Part shown: in pieces, positions 34,801 through 39,774 of the stretch
Layout of the letters: every line of letters starts with the position of its first letter
How positions within the stretch are numbered: position 1 is the first letter of the stretch
Assembly (NCBI RefSeq): GCF_018860155.1
Contig: NZ_JAHKNI010000021.1
Span: 62,001-126,000, forward strand
DNA length: 64,000 nt
Origin: Nocardia albiluteola
GTDB lineage: Bacteria > Actinomycetota > Actinomycetes > Mycobacteriales > Mycobacteriaceae
Direction of reading: 5' to 3'
Translations under genes and position numbers: made by a program
The notes under the pieces: model-generated
The model's input: the letters and a program-made list of their open reading frames with translations, nothing else
The model's database searches: none
What the model was told of the DNA's origin: nothing

Positions 34801-35634
34801 TCGACGCCTGCCCCGACATCACAGCAGGACACCCAGGCGCCATCCGGATTGCCGAATATTTCCGGCATCCCGTCGATTCCGAACATGCCGCAGCTACCGG
34901 GCTTCGGATCGAACGGTACGCCGCAACGTTCGCCCCATGGAACCACTGGCCACGGTTACCGATCCCCGGACGCCCCGGGACTCGGTGATCACGGTGCCTA
35001 CGGCGCCCCCTGGAACCCCGCCCCCTACCCGAGCCCGAACGGTCCCGACGCCCCGGCCCCGCCGAACCCGTACGCGGCCCCCGGCGGCTGGAGCGGCTCG
35101 AATTACCCCTCCGCACAGGGTGATCCGACGACCACCCAGCCCATGATGCCGGGCGCGGCAATGCCGAGTATGCCCGCCCCGTCCAACGCCGGCGGCGCAC
35201 GTCGCAAGAGCTACATTCCTCGGGTCGGCGCCGGAAACAACGGCAGCACAGAGATTTACGTCCAGCCTCACGTCGGCTGGGGTGAGACCGCCGTCTTCGA
35301 CCCGCAGACCGGCACCCTGCGCCCGGCAACCCTGGCGATGGGCGGAGTCGGCGGCCTCTACGGCGATCTCGGCGGCGCCCAGGTGGTGTTCTACCGCAAC
35401 GGATCCGGCCTGGCCCTCCGTGTCGGCCCCCGGGAGGTGGACCTGAGCAACCCCGACGTCAACGCCTACTGGCAACGTGTAGACAGCCGAGTAGCCCGCT
35501 TCGCCGTAGCCCTCGGCCGCACCGTGATCGTGGACCTCACCTACCCCACCACCTCCGACGACACCGACCTGGGCCTGTTCATTCGCGACGTCCTGTCCAA
35601 CCCTGTCCGCCGCGCCGAAATCTTCGCCCGCTGA
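22801..35634 (+). CDS. Giant 4277-aa type VII-type protein with internal papain-fold toxin-like domain
   Basis: Domain order by residue: 1-110 CpnT-like WXG100 domain (WLGAAVGMEWPEGNEDEMW); 111-136 hydrophobic segment ending FPPTAPA; helical, Ala/Gly-rich to about 316; disordered Ser/Gly then acidic repeats to about 1070; 1070-1200 a Tox-PL (glutamine deamidase/papain-fold) type domain with Cys1077, His1158 and Asp1173; 1280-2835 five helical-plus-beta modules; 2864-3580 a large unrecognised domain rich in Trp and His; 3581-3967 His/Pro-rich repeats; 4132-4277 a beta-rich C-terminal domain. The frame is open throughout, and base composition is even. It follows WXG100-like and YbaB-like genes in one likely operon. 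It should be exported and act on other cells or the envelope. No immunity gene is recognised downstream; the next gene is convergent. The start codon has a weak ribosome site. Confidence 0.9.
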   Translation: MIEFPSWLDWLGAAVGMEWPEGNEDEMWGMAGDWRTAASSLRDIVSDVEAAKSATVDAYQDGKGSESMSDAFNAIINKNAQKNSLPDLADFFDSVGDSVDGTGTQIQYTKLMFYTTLTMTAAEIASVWIFPPTAPAEEAGIIVPTRVGVRMMMRRVMTAIEERLAKLVGARLAKFLLRHVIIGGLMGLLPDLGIQAFQNFEGHRHGINWGEAIVAGVGGMVGSTAGGPATEALEKRLEGAFGAKVAKVLAGMGGGLVNSGAAFAASVPTQFLVDGFSKGWGTAVTDLENTQVDWRMFTAGAAGGFVSGVNHSFADRYYSGPKWDSGAAKLQIGGMPTEPVRDGSSLVPLHDPTTAGDPVLSVSSTSPEGEGSNGNFAGAAPSNDHALLTDSPGGSDQVQAGPTTTASPSSDAGNGALAQDHPTSADSSGVGGSNSANGAGSVSAGGGEHSGLTGGDHSNTVDSSGIRSSEGAGTQPAGAGGDTAAHGSRSEVGSQPGGETNSPAAQNGSHGPATEQDSTSGTETVQPTTSGSGNGTTSAVTPSARTDATAPPEGAQASSAPIGDARTGGSAPAQSSPVGEARWEAVSPARSGSSPEGTESRTSATGDRSAPGTRSSSRTDATAARTQSSAAPRAGADASRATPDSQVRGAKAAEAAPTARTAEARAGQPVRAAQARDVGETRAAGTTDGTERREGIGGLGVEGRDGKAGAEQGNPGGDDSATGRDGAAERDSNRTTGSGAEQESGRPEGEQRQSESDEAEDGGRRADEQESPEAQRRQRADGESDPENRLGDEADRPGQKQDRPEQGRRRPELDEADQGGRPAGDEEAADAQIRRHADEESDRGNRSGDEADRPGQERDRPEAKQRQPESDETDQDGRRTGEEEAPDAQSRQHADGESDLGNRSGDEGSRPEGEQRREPVGEGEQEPERPGTQEGDGAGRSPQQEDSQQRHSDDSQPARDGSDARERSGDTSDQQGDRPGAGKRRSEAPGPEGDGSKLSPYDAGREPPVREAGESDHAGAHDDSTDGRKREGPEEVAVAAVIGEDGPGSQTEREHSESVTPDAEHGGAERKPNRGRCAELVLKLARKLTGNPNILDIGREVGVTGVTGEEVQLATGGRMIKFKSLDSIPDRLRNMRDGASVLVVYEFGHTDEHGVGAHAVLYVKEGDRIVIHDPSENTVRDFPPEHIADLKDVHGIVLDHKGKPVHDLGLTADQRRALLGQAAINHQFHQTTSQLQARDENEHVAVDLRNPLGRVGIGQSGEEGNQEHQPAWSARGPATEHTVSDAGREAIEPHLRRLRLAQAEHDRLDRYLRSTAERLGLDPGNLDTHEVQQQIAQELETRREAAQAVMTKEGVGQGEAPVRHMLEEVPAAQHALDEANAEIKEANRVGEELSKPDGVIAALRAARRDAAAVAARDLIESQGGQIISQGTSGGEVTGRFVDENPVRVIIAGDRPQQVLPQDQHEQLRNSGIEIEYKMIKVEPSGKILITDLERTPEPAAEQEPKSAAAHQQPTTDSAKSPTAQTKSTTEPPKQTAEPPKGEPLEQTAEPPENEPPKNEAPAETTEPPTNEPPKVPDHPAARTGAGRWVEGPRRVYRPSDDSVAGELRRLRWEVGMGSQREFGRIEQEIFGLARQVEVSPWLGKLEDVGRAVGAVADRRIAEAGAQLRRPDLPGAERARAQQELDAAKAVKRQVTQALDNLRATKQLGIDSRTQAYKLAIEDYLGSLGDDVHIEAPSIARVGDKYVVAALQPEKLVEQVRALNADGLPVEYKKLMLGRRGEVYVSDLEHGAPHTDSPKTESEAPKNEPPKESTEPPKTETPKSEPPKDPGGPPQEPPQPPAKWTSSQGDPPPRPADPWTKNSGDTVHEPTSRGLKKALRQLARAVARRTETRIAATDAARGLGIDPEQIRVDALRTRVAEASGDAAQQAEQNHENLRRLASGQWRLSEDTLRERAGRLGIDHVGLTDGELRQHIRQLTVEGGRTAADARARHDAVDSLGPDELHSSAEQLGVQEPSHHTVDEVIRDRAEANIRDAYANYRKLENELDSGTTDPARLLELAEQNSVPVHPEDTPGSLLARMKEAGLAQRDKTIEANRALLKQLGDAAVAHANASLRHSEAQALAEREVMGAKAGPPPKGPRIYMDGYLVKHRLDLGQPAVRETEDGKSLVGVGEGDDPALRIDPARRKALAEEGIDAKYFRVAVSDDGKVHVEEWTPDDVPPERPQTEQARRPGDWTPGAEHQHETQRWMDRKFNRKIRGMARKVADFNKELGKNYTKTLDAVKWMGIDPTGMTRQQVAQSVRELIQEYHAQAEEFFDRTEIPPDQMADFFNQRREIEARASMMESQGNKILKRLGVHELAVTMRDHLEAQLAAAAARRVLNDLGGTLIGRDGETVENPDDAVAHLIPGVDGAPARLEIISPTANPDHILSPEAREQVLGTDGQLRVRQVRVDGSGKIHLSDLSKPAEGEHTAPETEKAGRGLYDPVSGPKEPDPEEVKGPQAELDALLRRRAGAVAAQEFWRNTLEHSLGRVGGSRAEMTRDGMAALIQRLTQGRVGYTETTSGLDDPSTSTREDLSENELSSRQEPIDKLAEAAERFFAYQDRLGEIDQRVHELEQLGAKHDASETDDQQGKFGKLAKDLKAAINRAKPLRHALDLLEAHRENQHGPLTGADQRALDSARAAVAKADNEIDRLNDERLGTAGAWRKAAETIADPARLRQITDNVFVEDGVDGADPRIIVVAGRPKLVSAPDGTAPTEQTVLEEPGTEQDRAFAEALAYHHGLVGLLERPNTTVHYLEVAGKEGREAGVDPTDPAEHAAAEGTAGFDVKPLGSPRILRDEHKLGLDENDPNRTKPFQRRGGRPKTLAGPVRWKEMLSEATGIKIGAKEIRVPDHESPGGEPRKVKVVNDTRRALPAEDPRAAEVDLLYRGPLAGFSIVRWEGVDGAWHNVRENEAYGYEARQPQLPMVVKRPKFWQPEIDGYRLPPKGLAPYGGDDNSSRPARSYDEKMPDGFSGKMAAEPYQNMVEPGLLRLINGHWPEMSYEEIQSLSPDGRAEQWGEQGLVTHDPPGWDEDEHHKLPYDDALYTVGKRWVQIYNEVRKHPWLLDRFYNHPAVGRWVLDHTRWLPKGPFDESHPVGRWIPIWRSIRTFKGFHQPIDLEVQPPHPGWNHADHSAPWERENIDPPGWARKVLRWSKVQDWADKVIGGYADERHNNATGTTDKDVEQIVDQLRRKGNPLLRPEAGGISLADGLRLTHDADGSPLSEQELTDRISRIKDHVMRGLMPVIDPTSPEGRMYSEGDTPGRKMDAVAHIADAWNRLTGRGDGHGKTLPTRADLVMLEHFWAAAHYLDTHEGATWHEAEAYANRRANWDEGGRTPLSEHFVVRGGELIHPSELPDDAPERTGIKIPGGKGVPFVDTHLPVIAKDKVLPFERIPYAVDNAPVDTGWMPPWERRAADLVGITDLRDQYPGLPKDPVGALREFARREWALLTQDAVGPGTEGSDALRAAMIRAGTVELLAGAETDTERLLWARRLGETSDVTDPATLRRAVTRLRSDAYNTAEGVAVMQGSHGNDGDELLPPDAATPRPEPEPWPYYGPLTPHLPHEFFLQWQQFPSAAQLPPFALKPVPHAPPTPTPPPHPHPNPPPAPKPTPGPKPTPGPKPTPGPGPKPHPEPKPHPEPHPPKHHKPKHPKHKHEPGHHKHEHEPGQHEPGHHGHGHEPGDHGRQHEPGRHELRPRHQTHEHAPGHHEQNPGHDRRAPEPPTHHRYVPEPPGARGHRPVPPGDHEHEPVPPGDHSHQPVPSGDHGHRPVPPGGNGHRLVPPGDNGQQPAPIGSPRRAPEPPTHHRHAPEPPGAHGHRPAPPGDHEPQLVPPGDHGHRPVPPGDNGHQPVPPGDNGQPPAPIGNPRRAPEPATHHEHEPTPPRDRGHEPGQHDHDPGRPGDGQDAPHPRAGRPSIPEPPAPQPVTGANTPVSPSSASGHHPPLPPKPLTGSLPQGTSPSTPAPTSQQDTQAPSGLPNISGIPSIPNMPQLPGFGSNGTPQRSPHGTTGHGYRSPDAPGLGDHGAYGAPWNPAPYPSPNGPDAPAPPNPYAAPGGWSGSNYPSAQGDPTTTQPMMPGAAMPSMPAPSNAGGARRKSYIPRVGAGNNGSTEIYVQPHVGWGETAVFDPQTGTLRPATLAMGGVGGLYGDLGGAQVVFYRNGSGLALRVGPREVDLSNPDVNAYWQRVDSRVARFAVALGRTVIVDLTYPTTSDDTDLGLFIRDVLSNPVRRAEIFAR
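25063..25575 (+). repeat. Three tandem 171-bp repeats inside the giant gene
   Basis: Units begin at 25063, 25234 and 25405, exactly 171 bp (57 codons) apart; the third decays towards its end. Each encodes a charged, disordered segment with the pattern E-x-DE-x-D-x-GR, then ADxESD-x-x-NR-x-GDEADRPGQ. The repeats lengthen the linker before the papain-fold domain. Confidence 0.9.
26028..26400 (+). other. Papain-fold toxin-like (Tox-PL) domain within the giant protein
   Basis: The domain opens with GRCAELVLKLARKLTG (Cys1077), passes through LDSIPDRLRNMRDGASVLVVYEF, then GAHAVLYVKEGDRIVIHDPSE (His1158, Asp1173). The order and spacing match the Cys-His-Asp triad of the Tox-PL/toxin glutamine deamidase family. 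Those enzymes deamidate Gln or cleave proteins. The fold call rests on motif reading only. Confidence 0.7.
34075..34560 (+). repeat. Long coding repeats of the His/Pro-rich tail (240 bp and 210 bp)
   Basis: The segment starting CCCGAGCC at 34081 recurs at 34321 (240 bp on) and in part at 34531 (210 bp on). Within each unit, shorter repeats of about 30 bp encode PPGDHGHRPV-like decapeptides. The tail from about 33850 on is rich in histidine. Confidence 0.85.
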
Positions 35635-35649
35635 ACCTCTTTCGCCGTG

Positions 35650-36255
35650 CTAGGGGACTCGATCGGGTGTCGCGGGCGGTGATGGTGTGAAGTCTTCATC
35701 GGGGACCGCGAACAGCCGGATGGCCATCGGGCGGGCGTCGGGGGGCGCCTCGGCGCGCATGAGATGGCCGTGCTTTCGCAGCAGTTCCATGTAGTCGTCC
35801 ATGAAAGCCTGCAGTTCGTCGTGGGTCATGAACGTCGCGTGCCGCTGCACCTGCGCCCACCCGTCGGGTCCGGTCCATTCCTTGTTGGCTCGCACATACC
35901 GGTCGATGTCCGCGCTGATCTTCAGTTTCGCGAGTTGTTCGGCGGCGGCCTGCTCCTGTGGCTCCATGGTGGCCGGATCCGGCATGGTGTGGCTGAAGGG
36001 TAATGTCCGCCACCATCTTTCGCGCCCCCGCGACTTCTCCGGAATCTCCTCGATGAGCTTCGATTCCGCAAGTTTGCGCAGGTGATAGCTGGTCGTGCCG
36101 GTGCTCTCGCCGAGCACCCCGGCCAGCGTCGTCGAGTTGGCCTCGGTGTGGGCGCTCAAATATTGCAGGATCTGTCCGCGCAGCGGATGCGCCAGCGTCC
36201 GGTAGAGCGTCGTGCGTTCGGCGCTGGTCTGGGGTTCCACGGTGCGCTTCCGCAT
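35650..36255 (-). CDS. ArsR-type winged-helix transcriptional regulator
   Basis: A 201-aa regulator. Residues about 10-90 form an ArsR-like winged helix (LYRTLAHPLRGQILQYLSAH, then STTLAGVLGESTGTTSYHLRKLAE as recognition helix). The C-terminal part, helical and with FMTHDELQAFMDDYMELLRKHG, is a ligand or dimer domain of unknown kind. The ATG at 36255 is likely; a longer start at 36285 is possible. It is divergent from a small membrane protein and a methyltransferase. A perfect inverted repeat between them is the probable operator. It ends 15 bases from the end of the giant gene. Confidence 0.88.
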   Translation of the reverse strand: MRKRTVEPQTSAERTTLYRTLAHPLRGQILQYLSAHTEANSTTLAGVLGESTGTTSYHLRKLAESKLIEEIPEKSRGRERWWRTLPFSHTMPDPATMEPQEQAAAEQLAKLKISADIDRYVRANKEWTGPDGWAQVQRHATFMTHDELQAFMDDYMELLRKHGHLMRAEAPPDARPMAIRLFAVPDEDFTPSPPATPDRVP

Positions 36256-36280
36256 CCACACAAGGTAGCAGAGACGACTC

Positions 36281-36312
36281 TGCAAAGAAATATTTGCAGA
36301 AATTTCTTTGCA
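36281..36312. promoter_or_regulatory. Operator for the ArsR-type regulator
   Basis: Perfect 11-bp arms TGCAAAGAAAT (36281-36291) and ATTTCTTTGCA (36302-36312) are separated by 10 bases. The AT-rich site stands out in GC-rich DNA and lies in the divergent region, 25 bases from one start and 17 from the other. It probably binds the regulator and controls both directions. Confidence 0.8.
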
Positions 36313-36329
36313 ATCGTACGGTTTGTGTC

Positions 36330-36707
36330 ATGCGTACGAAATGGACGGTCACCCAGTGGTTTTCGGGGGCCCTCGGCGCGGTAGCGGTCGGGCTCATCCC
36401 GTGGACTGTGCTGCTCAGCCGGACCCTGCCCGACGAGACCAGGGTGCGGAACTGGGCGACGGCCTGGATCGGACTGGACATCCTGCTGACCGCCGGCTGC
36501 ACCGTCACCGCGGTGCTGGCTCGCCGCCGTGCCGAGCGCGTGCGGGTGGCCGCGGCGGCGACCGGCTCGGTTGCGCTGCTCGACGGCTGGTTCGACGTGA
36601 CCACCGCGGCCACCGGCCCGGAATTCCTCGCGGCCGCCTGCTGCGGTGCCGGGGAACTGCTACTTGCCGCCGTCTGCGGCTTTCTGGCACTGCGGCACAA
36701 CGATTGA
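36330..36707 (+). CDS. Small membrane protein of unknown function
   Basis: A 125-aa protein with about four hydrophobic segments (GALGAVAVGLIPWTVLL, WIGLDILLTAGCTVTAVLA, AATGSVALLDGWFDV and AAACCGAGELLLAAVCGFLAL). The function is unknown. The ATG at 36330 has no ribosome site and lies just after the operator, so it may be translated from a leaderless or very short mRNA. It is followed by a methyltransferase gene 16 bases on. Together they form the operon divergent from the ArsR-type regulator. Confidence 0.75.
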   Translation: MRTKWTVTQWFSGALGAVAVGLIPWTVLLSRTLPDETRVRNWATAWIGLDILLTAGCTVTAVLARRRAERVRVAAAATGSVALLDGWFDVTTAATGPEFLAAACCGAGELLLAAVCGFLALRHND

Positions 36708-36723
36708 TCGAAGGAGCATCGAT

Positions 36724-37383
36724 ATGCGAACGAAGACAACCCTGTTGGCCCTCGCCGGCACCGGCGCGGTGGCCGGGGCGGCGTACCTGTGGTTCGGCGA
36801 CCGCGCGCCCTACCCGTATTCGCAGCGCTGGATGCTGGATCTGCCGCTCCCGGGCCTGACCACCGCGCGGCTGGCGCGGGTCCTGGATCCACGCCCGGGC
36901 GAGCGGATGCTCGAGATCGGTCCCGGGACCGGCTTGCATACGATGGCGATGGCCGACCGGCTGGGGCCCGCGGGCCGCTTGGACGTGCTGGACATCCAGC
37001 AGGAGATGCTCGACCATGTGGACCGTCGCGCCCGGCATCTGGGCACCATCGTCCCGAATCTGGGGGATGCCCGCGAACTACCCTTCGATTCGGGCACTTT
37101 CGACGCGATCTACATGGTGACCGTGCTGGGCGAGATCGGTAATACCACCACGGTGCTGCGCGAGGCGGCGCGAGCGCTCAAACCCGGGGGACGACTGGTG
37201 ATCGGCGAATTCTTCGATCCGCACTGGATTCCCCTCGGCCGTCTCCGCGACCACGCCGCGGCCGCCCATCTGCACATCGACGACCGGATCGGCCCGACCA
37301 CGGCCTATTTGGCCAGGTTGCGACCGTGCTCACACGGAACGTGCGCCACCGAGTCCTACCACCACGACCGCGGCCGCAGGTGA
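36724..37383 (+). CDS. Class I SAM-dependent methyltransferase, membrane-anchored
   Basis: A 219-aa methyltransferase. A hydrophobic N-terminus (LLALAGTGAVAGAAYLWFG, residues 7-25) likely anchors it to the membrane. The SAM-binding motif I is MLEIGPGTGLH near 62-72, followed by LDVLDIQQEM, the post-motif FDAIYMVTVLGEIG and LKPGGRLVIGEFF. It resembles UbiE-like methyltransferases; the substrate is unknown. The ATG at 36724 follows AAGGAG. Its last 28 bases overlap the end of pknG, which is convergent. It is probably under the ArsR-type regulator. Confidence 0.88.
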   Translation: MRTKTTLLALAGTGAVAGAAYLWFGDRAPYPYSQRWMLDLPLPGLTTARLARVLDPRPGERMLEIGPGTGLHTMAMADRLGPAGRLDVLDIQQEMLDHVDRRARHLGTIVPNLGDARELPFDSGTFDAIYMVTVLGEIGNTTTVLREAARALKPGGRLVIGEFFDPHWIPLGRLRDHAAAAHLHIDDRIGPTTAYLARLRPCSHGTCATESYHHDRGRR

Positions 37384-39638
37384 TTCGCCAGATCCACCAG
37401 CGCATACCGCTGCAACCGCCGAGGCGCGTTGCGCGCGATGTGCCGCAGCACGATCTCGATCCCCGCGCGCAACTCCTGGTCCGTGTAGTGCATCCCCAGG
37501 ATCGTCGCGTCCGGAGTCCGCGGCCGCTCCCCACTCCGTAGCCACGACAGCGCCGCGCCCAGCACCAGCGCCTGCATCTGGAGCAGACGGGGCTCGTCGG
37601 GGAGTTCGCGGAGGTGGTGGGCGGCCTCCTCGAGGTCCTCCTGGGTGAGTGCTGCCGACGGGCGGGAGACCAGCAGGAGGCTGGCGGTCATGCGGGCGAC
37701 GTCGTGGTGGCGGGAGGTCTCGGGGACCTGCTGGAGCGTTTCGACGGCGGCGGCGTTGTCGCCGGCGGCGGCCAGTAGTCGGGCCAGGCCGAAGGCCGCG
37801 CTGGCGGTGCCGCGGTTGGTGCGCCAGACGGTGCGGTAGAAGCCGGTGGCCGCGCGCGCCCAGCCGTCCGGGCGGTCGGGGCTGGCCTCGAACAGCAGTT
37901 CCGCGGTGGCGGCCAGGGCCAGCACGGGTGCGAGCTCGCCGGGGACCATCGAGGCGACGAGGTCGAAGTGCTCGTAGGCCTGGTCGTAGTCGCCGGTGGC
38001 GAGCTCGGCGATGCCGGCGTACCACTCGATGCGCCAGTCGGTGCGATAGCCCGCGCGCAGCCCCTCGAGCTTGATCAGGGCGTAGTCCACCTCGCCCAGG
38101 TCGAGGTAGGCGCGGATCTCGGTCAGCGTGCCTTCCAGCTCGAAGGTGTCGGGGGTGGGGATCTTCGCGTTGCGCATGTTCTCGCGGGTCTGCCGCAGCG
38201 CGTCCAGTGCGCGGTGTGGATCGCCGTGCAGCAGCGGGGACAGCAGCTCCGCGGAGGGATCCTCGCTGTCGATCAAGGGCACCGGCAGTGCGGACACCAC
38301 CGAGGCGGGATCCAGGGTCGCAGTGCGGCGCGCGCCGTCGACGAGGCCGTCGGTCTGCCGGATCAGGGTGTCGATGCCGAACGCCCCGCGTGCGGCCCCG
38401 AACACGGCCGACACCTGTGGATACTCCAGCCCGGTGTCCTCGGCCAGCACCGCGCGCAGCACGCCGTGCAGCTGCCGGTACATTGCATAGGACGACGGAA
38501 ACCGTTGTGCCGGATCGGGATCGGTGGCCCGCCGCAGCAGCCGCGAGAACGCCGGATAGCGGCGCAGCAGCGGTTCCTCGCCGGGGGAGGGGATGCCGGG
38601 CAGCTTGTGGCCGTGCTCGTCGGTGGGCATCCGCATGGTCAGCGCGGCCAGGGTGCGCCCGACGGTGTAGATGTCCGACGCGACGGTCGGCCCGGTCCGG
38701 GTGAATTCGGGCGCCTGATAGCCGGGCGTGCCGTAGAGACTGCCGCCGGACTGCCGCGCGGCCACCGCGCCCAGGTCGATCAGCTTGACCTCGTCCTCGC
38801 TGACCATGATGTTGTCGGGCTTGAGGTCGTTGTACGCCAGCCCGAAGGAATGCAGATAGTCAAGTGCCGGAAGGATTTCCAGCATGTAGGCGATGGCCTC
38901 GGCGACGGGCAGGCAATCGGGGGAGCGCTCGTCGAGCTCGGTCTTGAGCGAGCGGCCGCCGACATATTCCATGACGATGTACCCGCACGGAATGCCGTCC
39001 GCGGCACGATGTTTGACGAAGTTGTAGATCTTCACGATCGCCGGGTGCGCCATCTCCGACAGGAACTGGCGCTCGGCCAGGGCCACGACGTGTGCCTCGA
39101 TGTCGAGCGGATTCTGCAGGCCCTTCAGCACCACCCAGCGCCCGCTGACGTTGCGGTCGCGGGCCAGGAAGATCCAGCCCATCCCGCCGTAGGCCAGGCA
39201 TCCGCGCACCTCGTACTGGTCCGCGACGAGGTCCCCGGGCTCGAGCATCGGCCGGAAGTTGAAGGGTGAACCGCAGTGCGCGCAGGACCCTGCGATGTGC
39301 CCGGCGCCGTCTCGCTCGGTCCGCCCGACGGCATGCTGGCATTTCCAGCAGAATCGCTTGTCCTCGGGCACCTCGGGGTTTCGCAGCACCGCGGCGGTCG
39401 GATCGACCGGATTCACCCGTGGCAGCGTGACCAGCCCGGCGCCCAGGCGCCGCACGCTGGGGCGGGAGCGCGCCTCCGGCTCGGGCGTGGCCAGGCCTTT
39501 CCCTTCGACCAGGGTGGGCTGGGTGGCGACGGCTCGGCGCGTGGCCCACCGATAGGGCGCGTCGCCGCCATCGCGTAGTTGTCGCGTCGCCCAGGGCGGC
39601 GGACCCACGTGGCCGGACGGGGTGGAATTCTCGGCCAT
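37356..39638 (-). CDS. pknG: Serine/threonine protein kinase PknG
   Basis: A 760-aa soluble kinase. Order: disordered N-terminus, rubredoxin-like zinc or iron site (CWKC at 97-100 and CAHC at 119-122), kinase domain (glycine loop CLAYGGMGWIFLAR near 147-160, Lys172, catalytic NDLKPDN without the usual Arg, DLGAVA magnesium loop) and a C-terminal TPR region. PknG senses amino acid supply and phosphorylates GarA (OdhI) to steer glutamate metabolism; in mycobacteria it also affects survival in macrophages. The ATG at 39638 has AAGAAGG; ATGs at 39662 and 39749 are alternatives. The usual glnH and glnX neighbours are absent. An amino acid permease lies upstream behind a strong hairpin. Confidence 0.95.
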   Translation of the reverse strand: MAENSTPSGHVGPPPWATRQLRDGGDAPYRWATRRAVATQPTLVEGKGLATPEPEARSRPSVRRLGAGLVTLPRVNPVDPTAAVLRNPEVPEDKRFCWKCQHAVGRTERDGAGHIAGSCAHCGSPFNFRPMLEPGDLVADQYEVRGCLAYGGMGWIFLARDRNVSGRWVVLKGLQNPLDIEAHVVALAERQFLSEMAHPAIVKIYNFVKHRAADGIPCGYIVMEYVGGRSLKTELDERSPDCLPVAEAIAYMLEILPALDYLHSFGLAYNDLKPDNIMVSEDEVKLIDLGAVAARQSGGSLYGTPGYQAPEFTRTGPTVASDIYTVGRTLAALTMRMPTDEHGHKLPGIPSPGEEPLLRRYPAFSRLLRRATDPDPAQRFPSSYAMYRQLHGVLRAVLAEDTGLEYPQVSAVFGAARGAFGIDTLIRQTDGLVDGARRTATLDPASVVSALPVPLIDSEDPSAELLSPLLHGDPHRALDALRQTRENMRNAKIPTPDTFELEGTLTEIRAYLDLGEVDYALIKLEGLRAGYRTDWRIEWYAGIAELATGDYDQAYEHFDLVASMVPGELAPVLALAATAELLFEASPDRPDGWARAATGFYRTVWRTNRGTASAAFGLARLLAAAGDNAAAVETLQQVPETSRHHDVARMTASLLLVSRPSAALTQEDLEEAAHHLRELPDEPRLLQMQALVLGAALSWLRSGERPRTPDATILGMHYTDQELRAGIEIVLRHIARNAPRRLQRYALVDLANHLRPRSWW

Positions 39639-39683
39639 TCGCCTTCTTCGAACCTCGAACATCGCACTGACCCGGAAACCCGA

Positions 39684-39722
39684 CCGCTCCGCAGCCGGAC
39701 CGAGGTCCGGACTGCGGAGCGG
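39684..39722 (-). terminator. Strong hairpin between the permease gene and pknG
   Basis: Arms of 11 bp (39684-39694 with 39712-39722) continue into an inner 7-bp stem (39695-39701 with 39704-39710) with a 2-base loop and one bulged A. A further repeat, CGGTCCCGG/CCGGGACCG, lies at 39731-39767. They separate the ansP transcript from pknG, and the second may also terminate. Confidence 0.8.
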
Positions 39723-39774
39723 CGATTGGCCGGTCCCGGCGGGTGTCACGGTTGGTTACCGGGACCGACGGGCA

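Noticed and set aside
35635..35649. Immunity gene for the giant protein directly downstream
   Set aside because: Only 15 bases separate it from a convergent regulator, and no small gene follows on the same strand until 36330. That gene has its own operator and membrane features, so an immunity role is unsupported.
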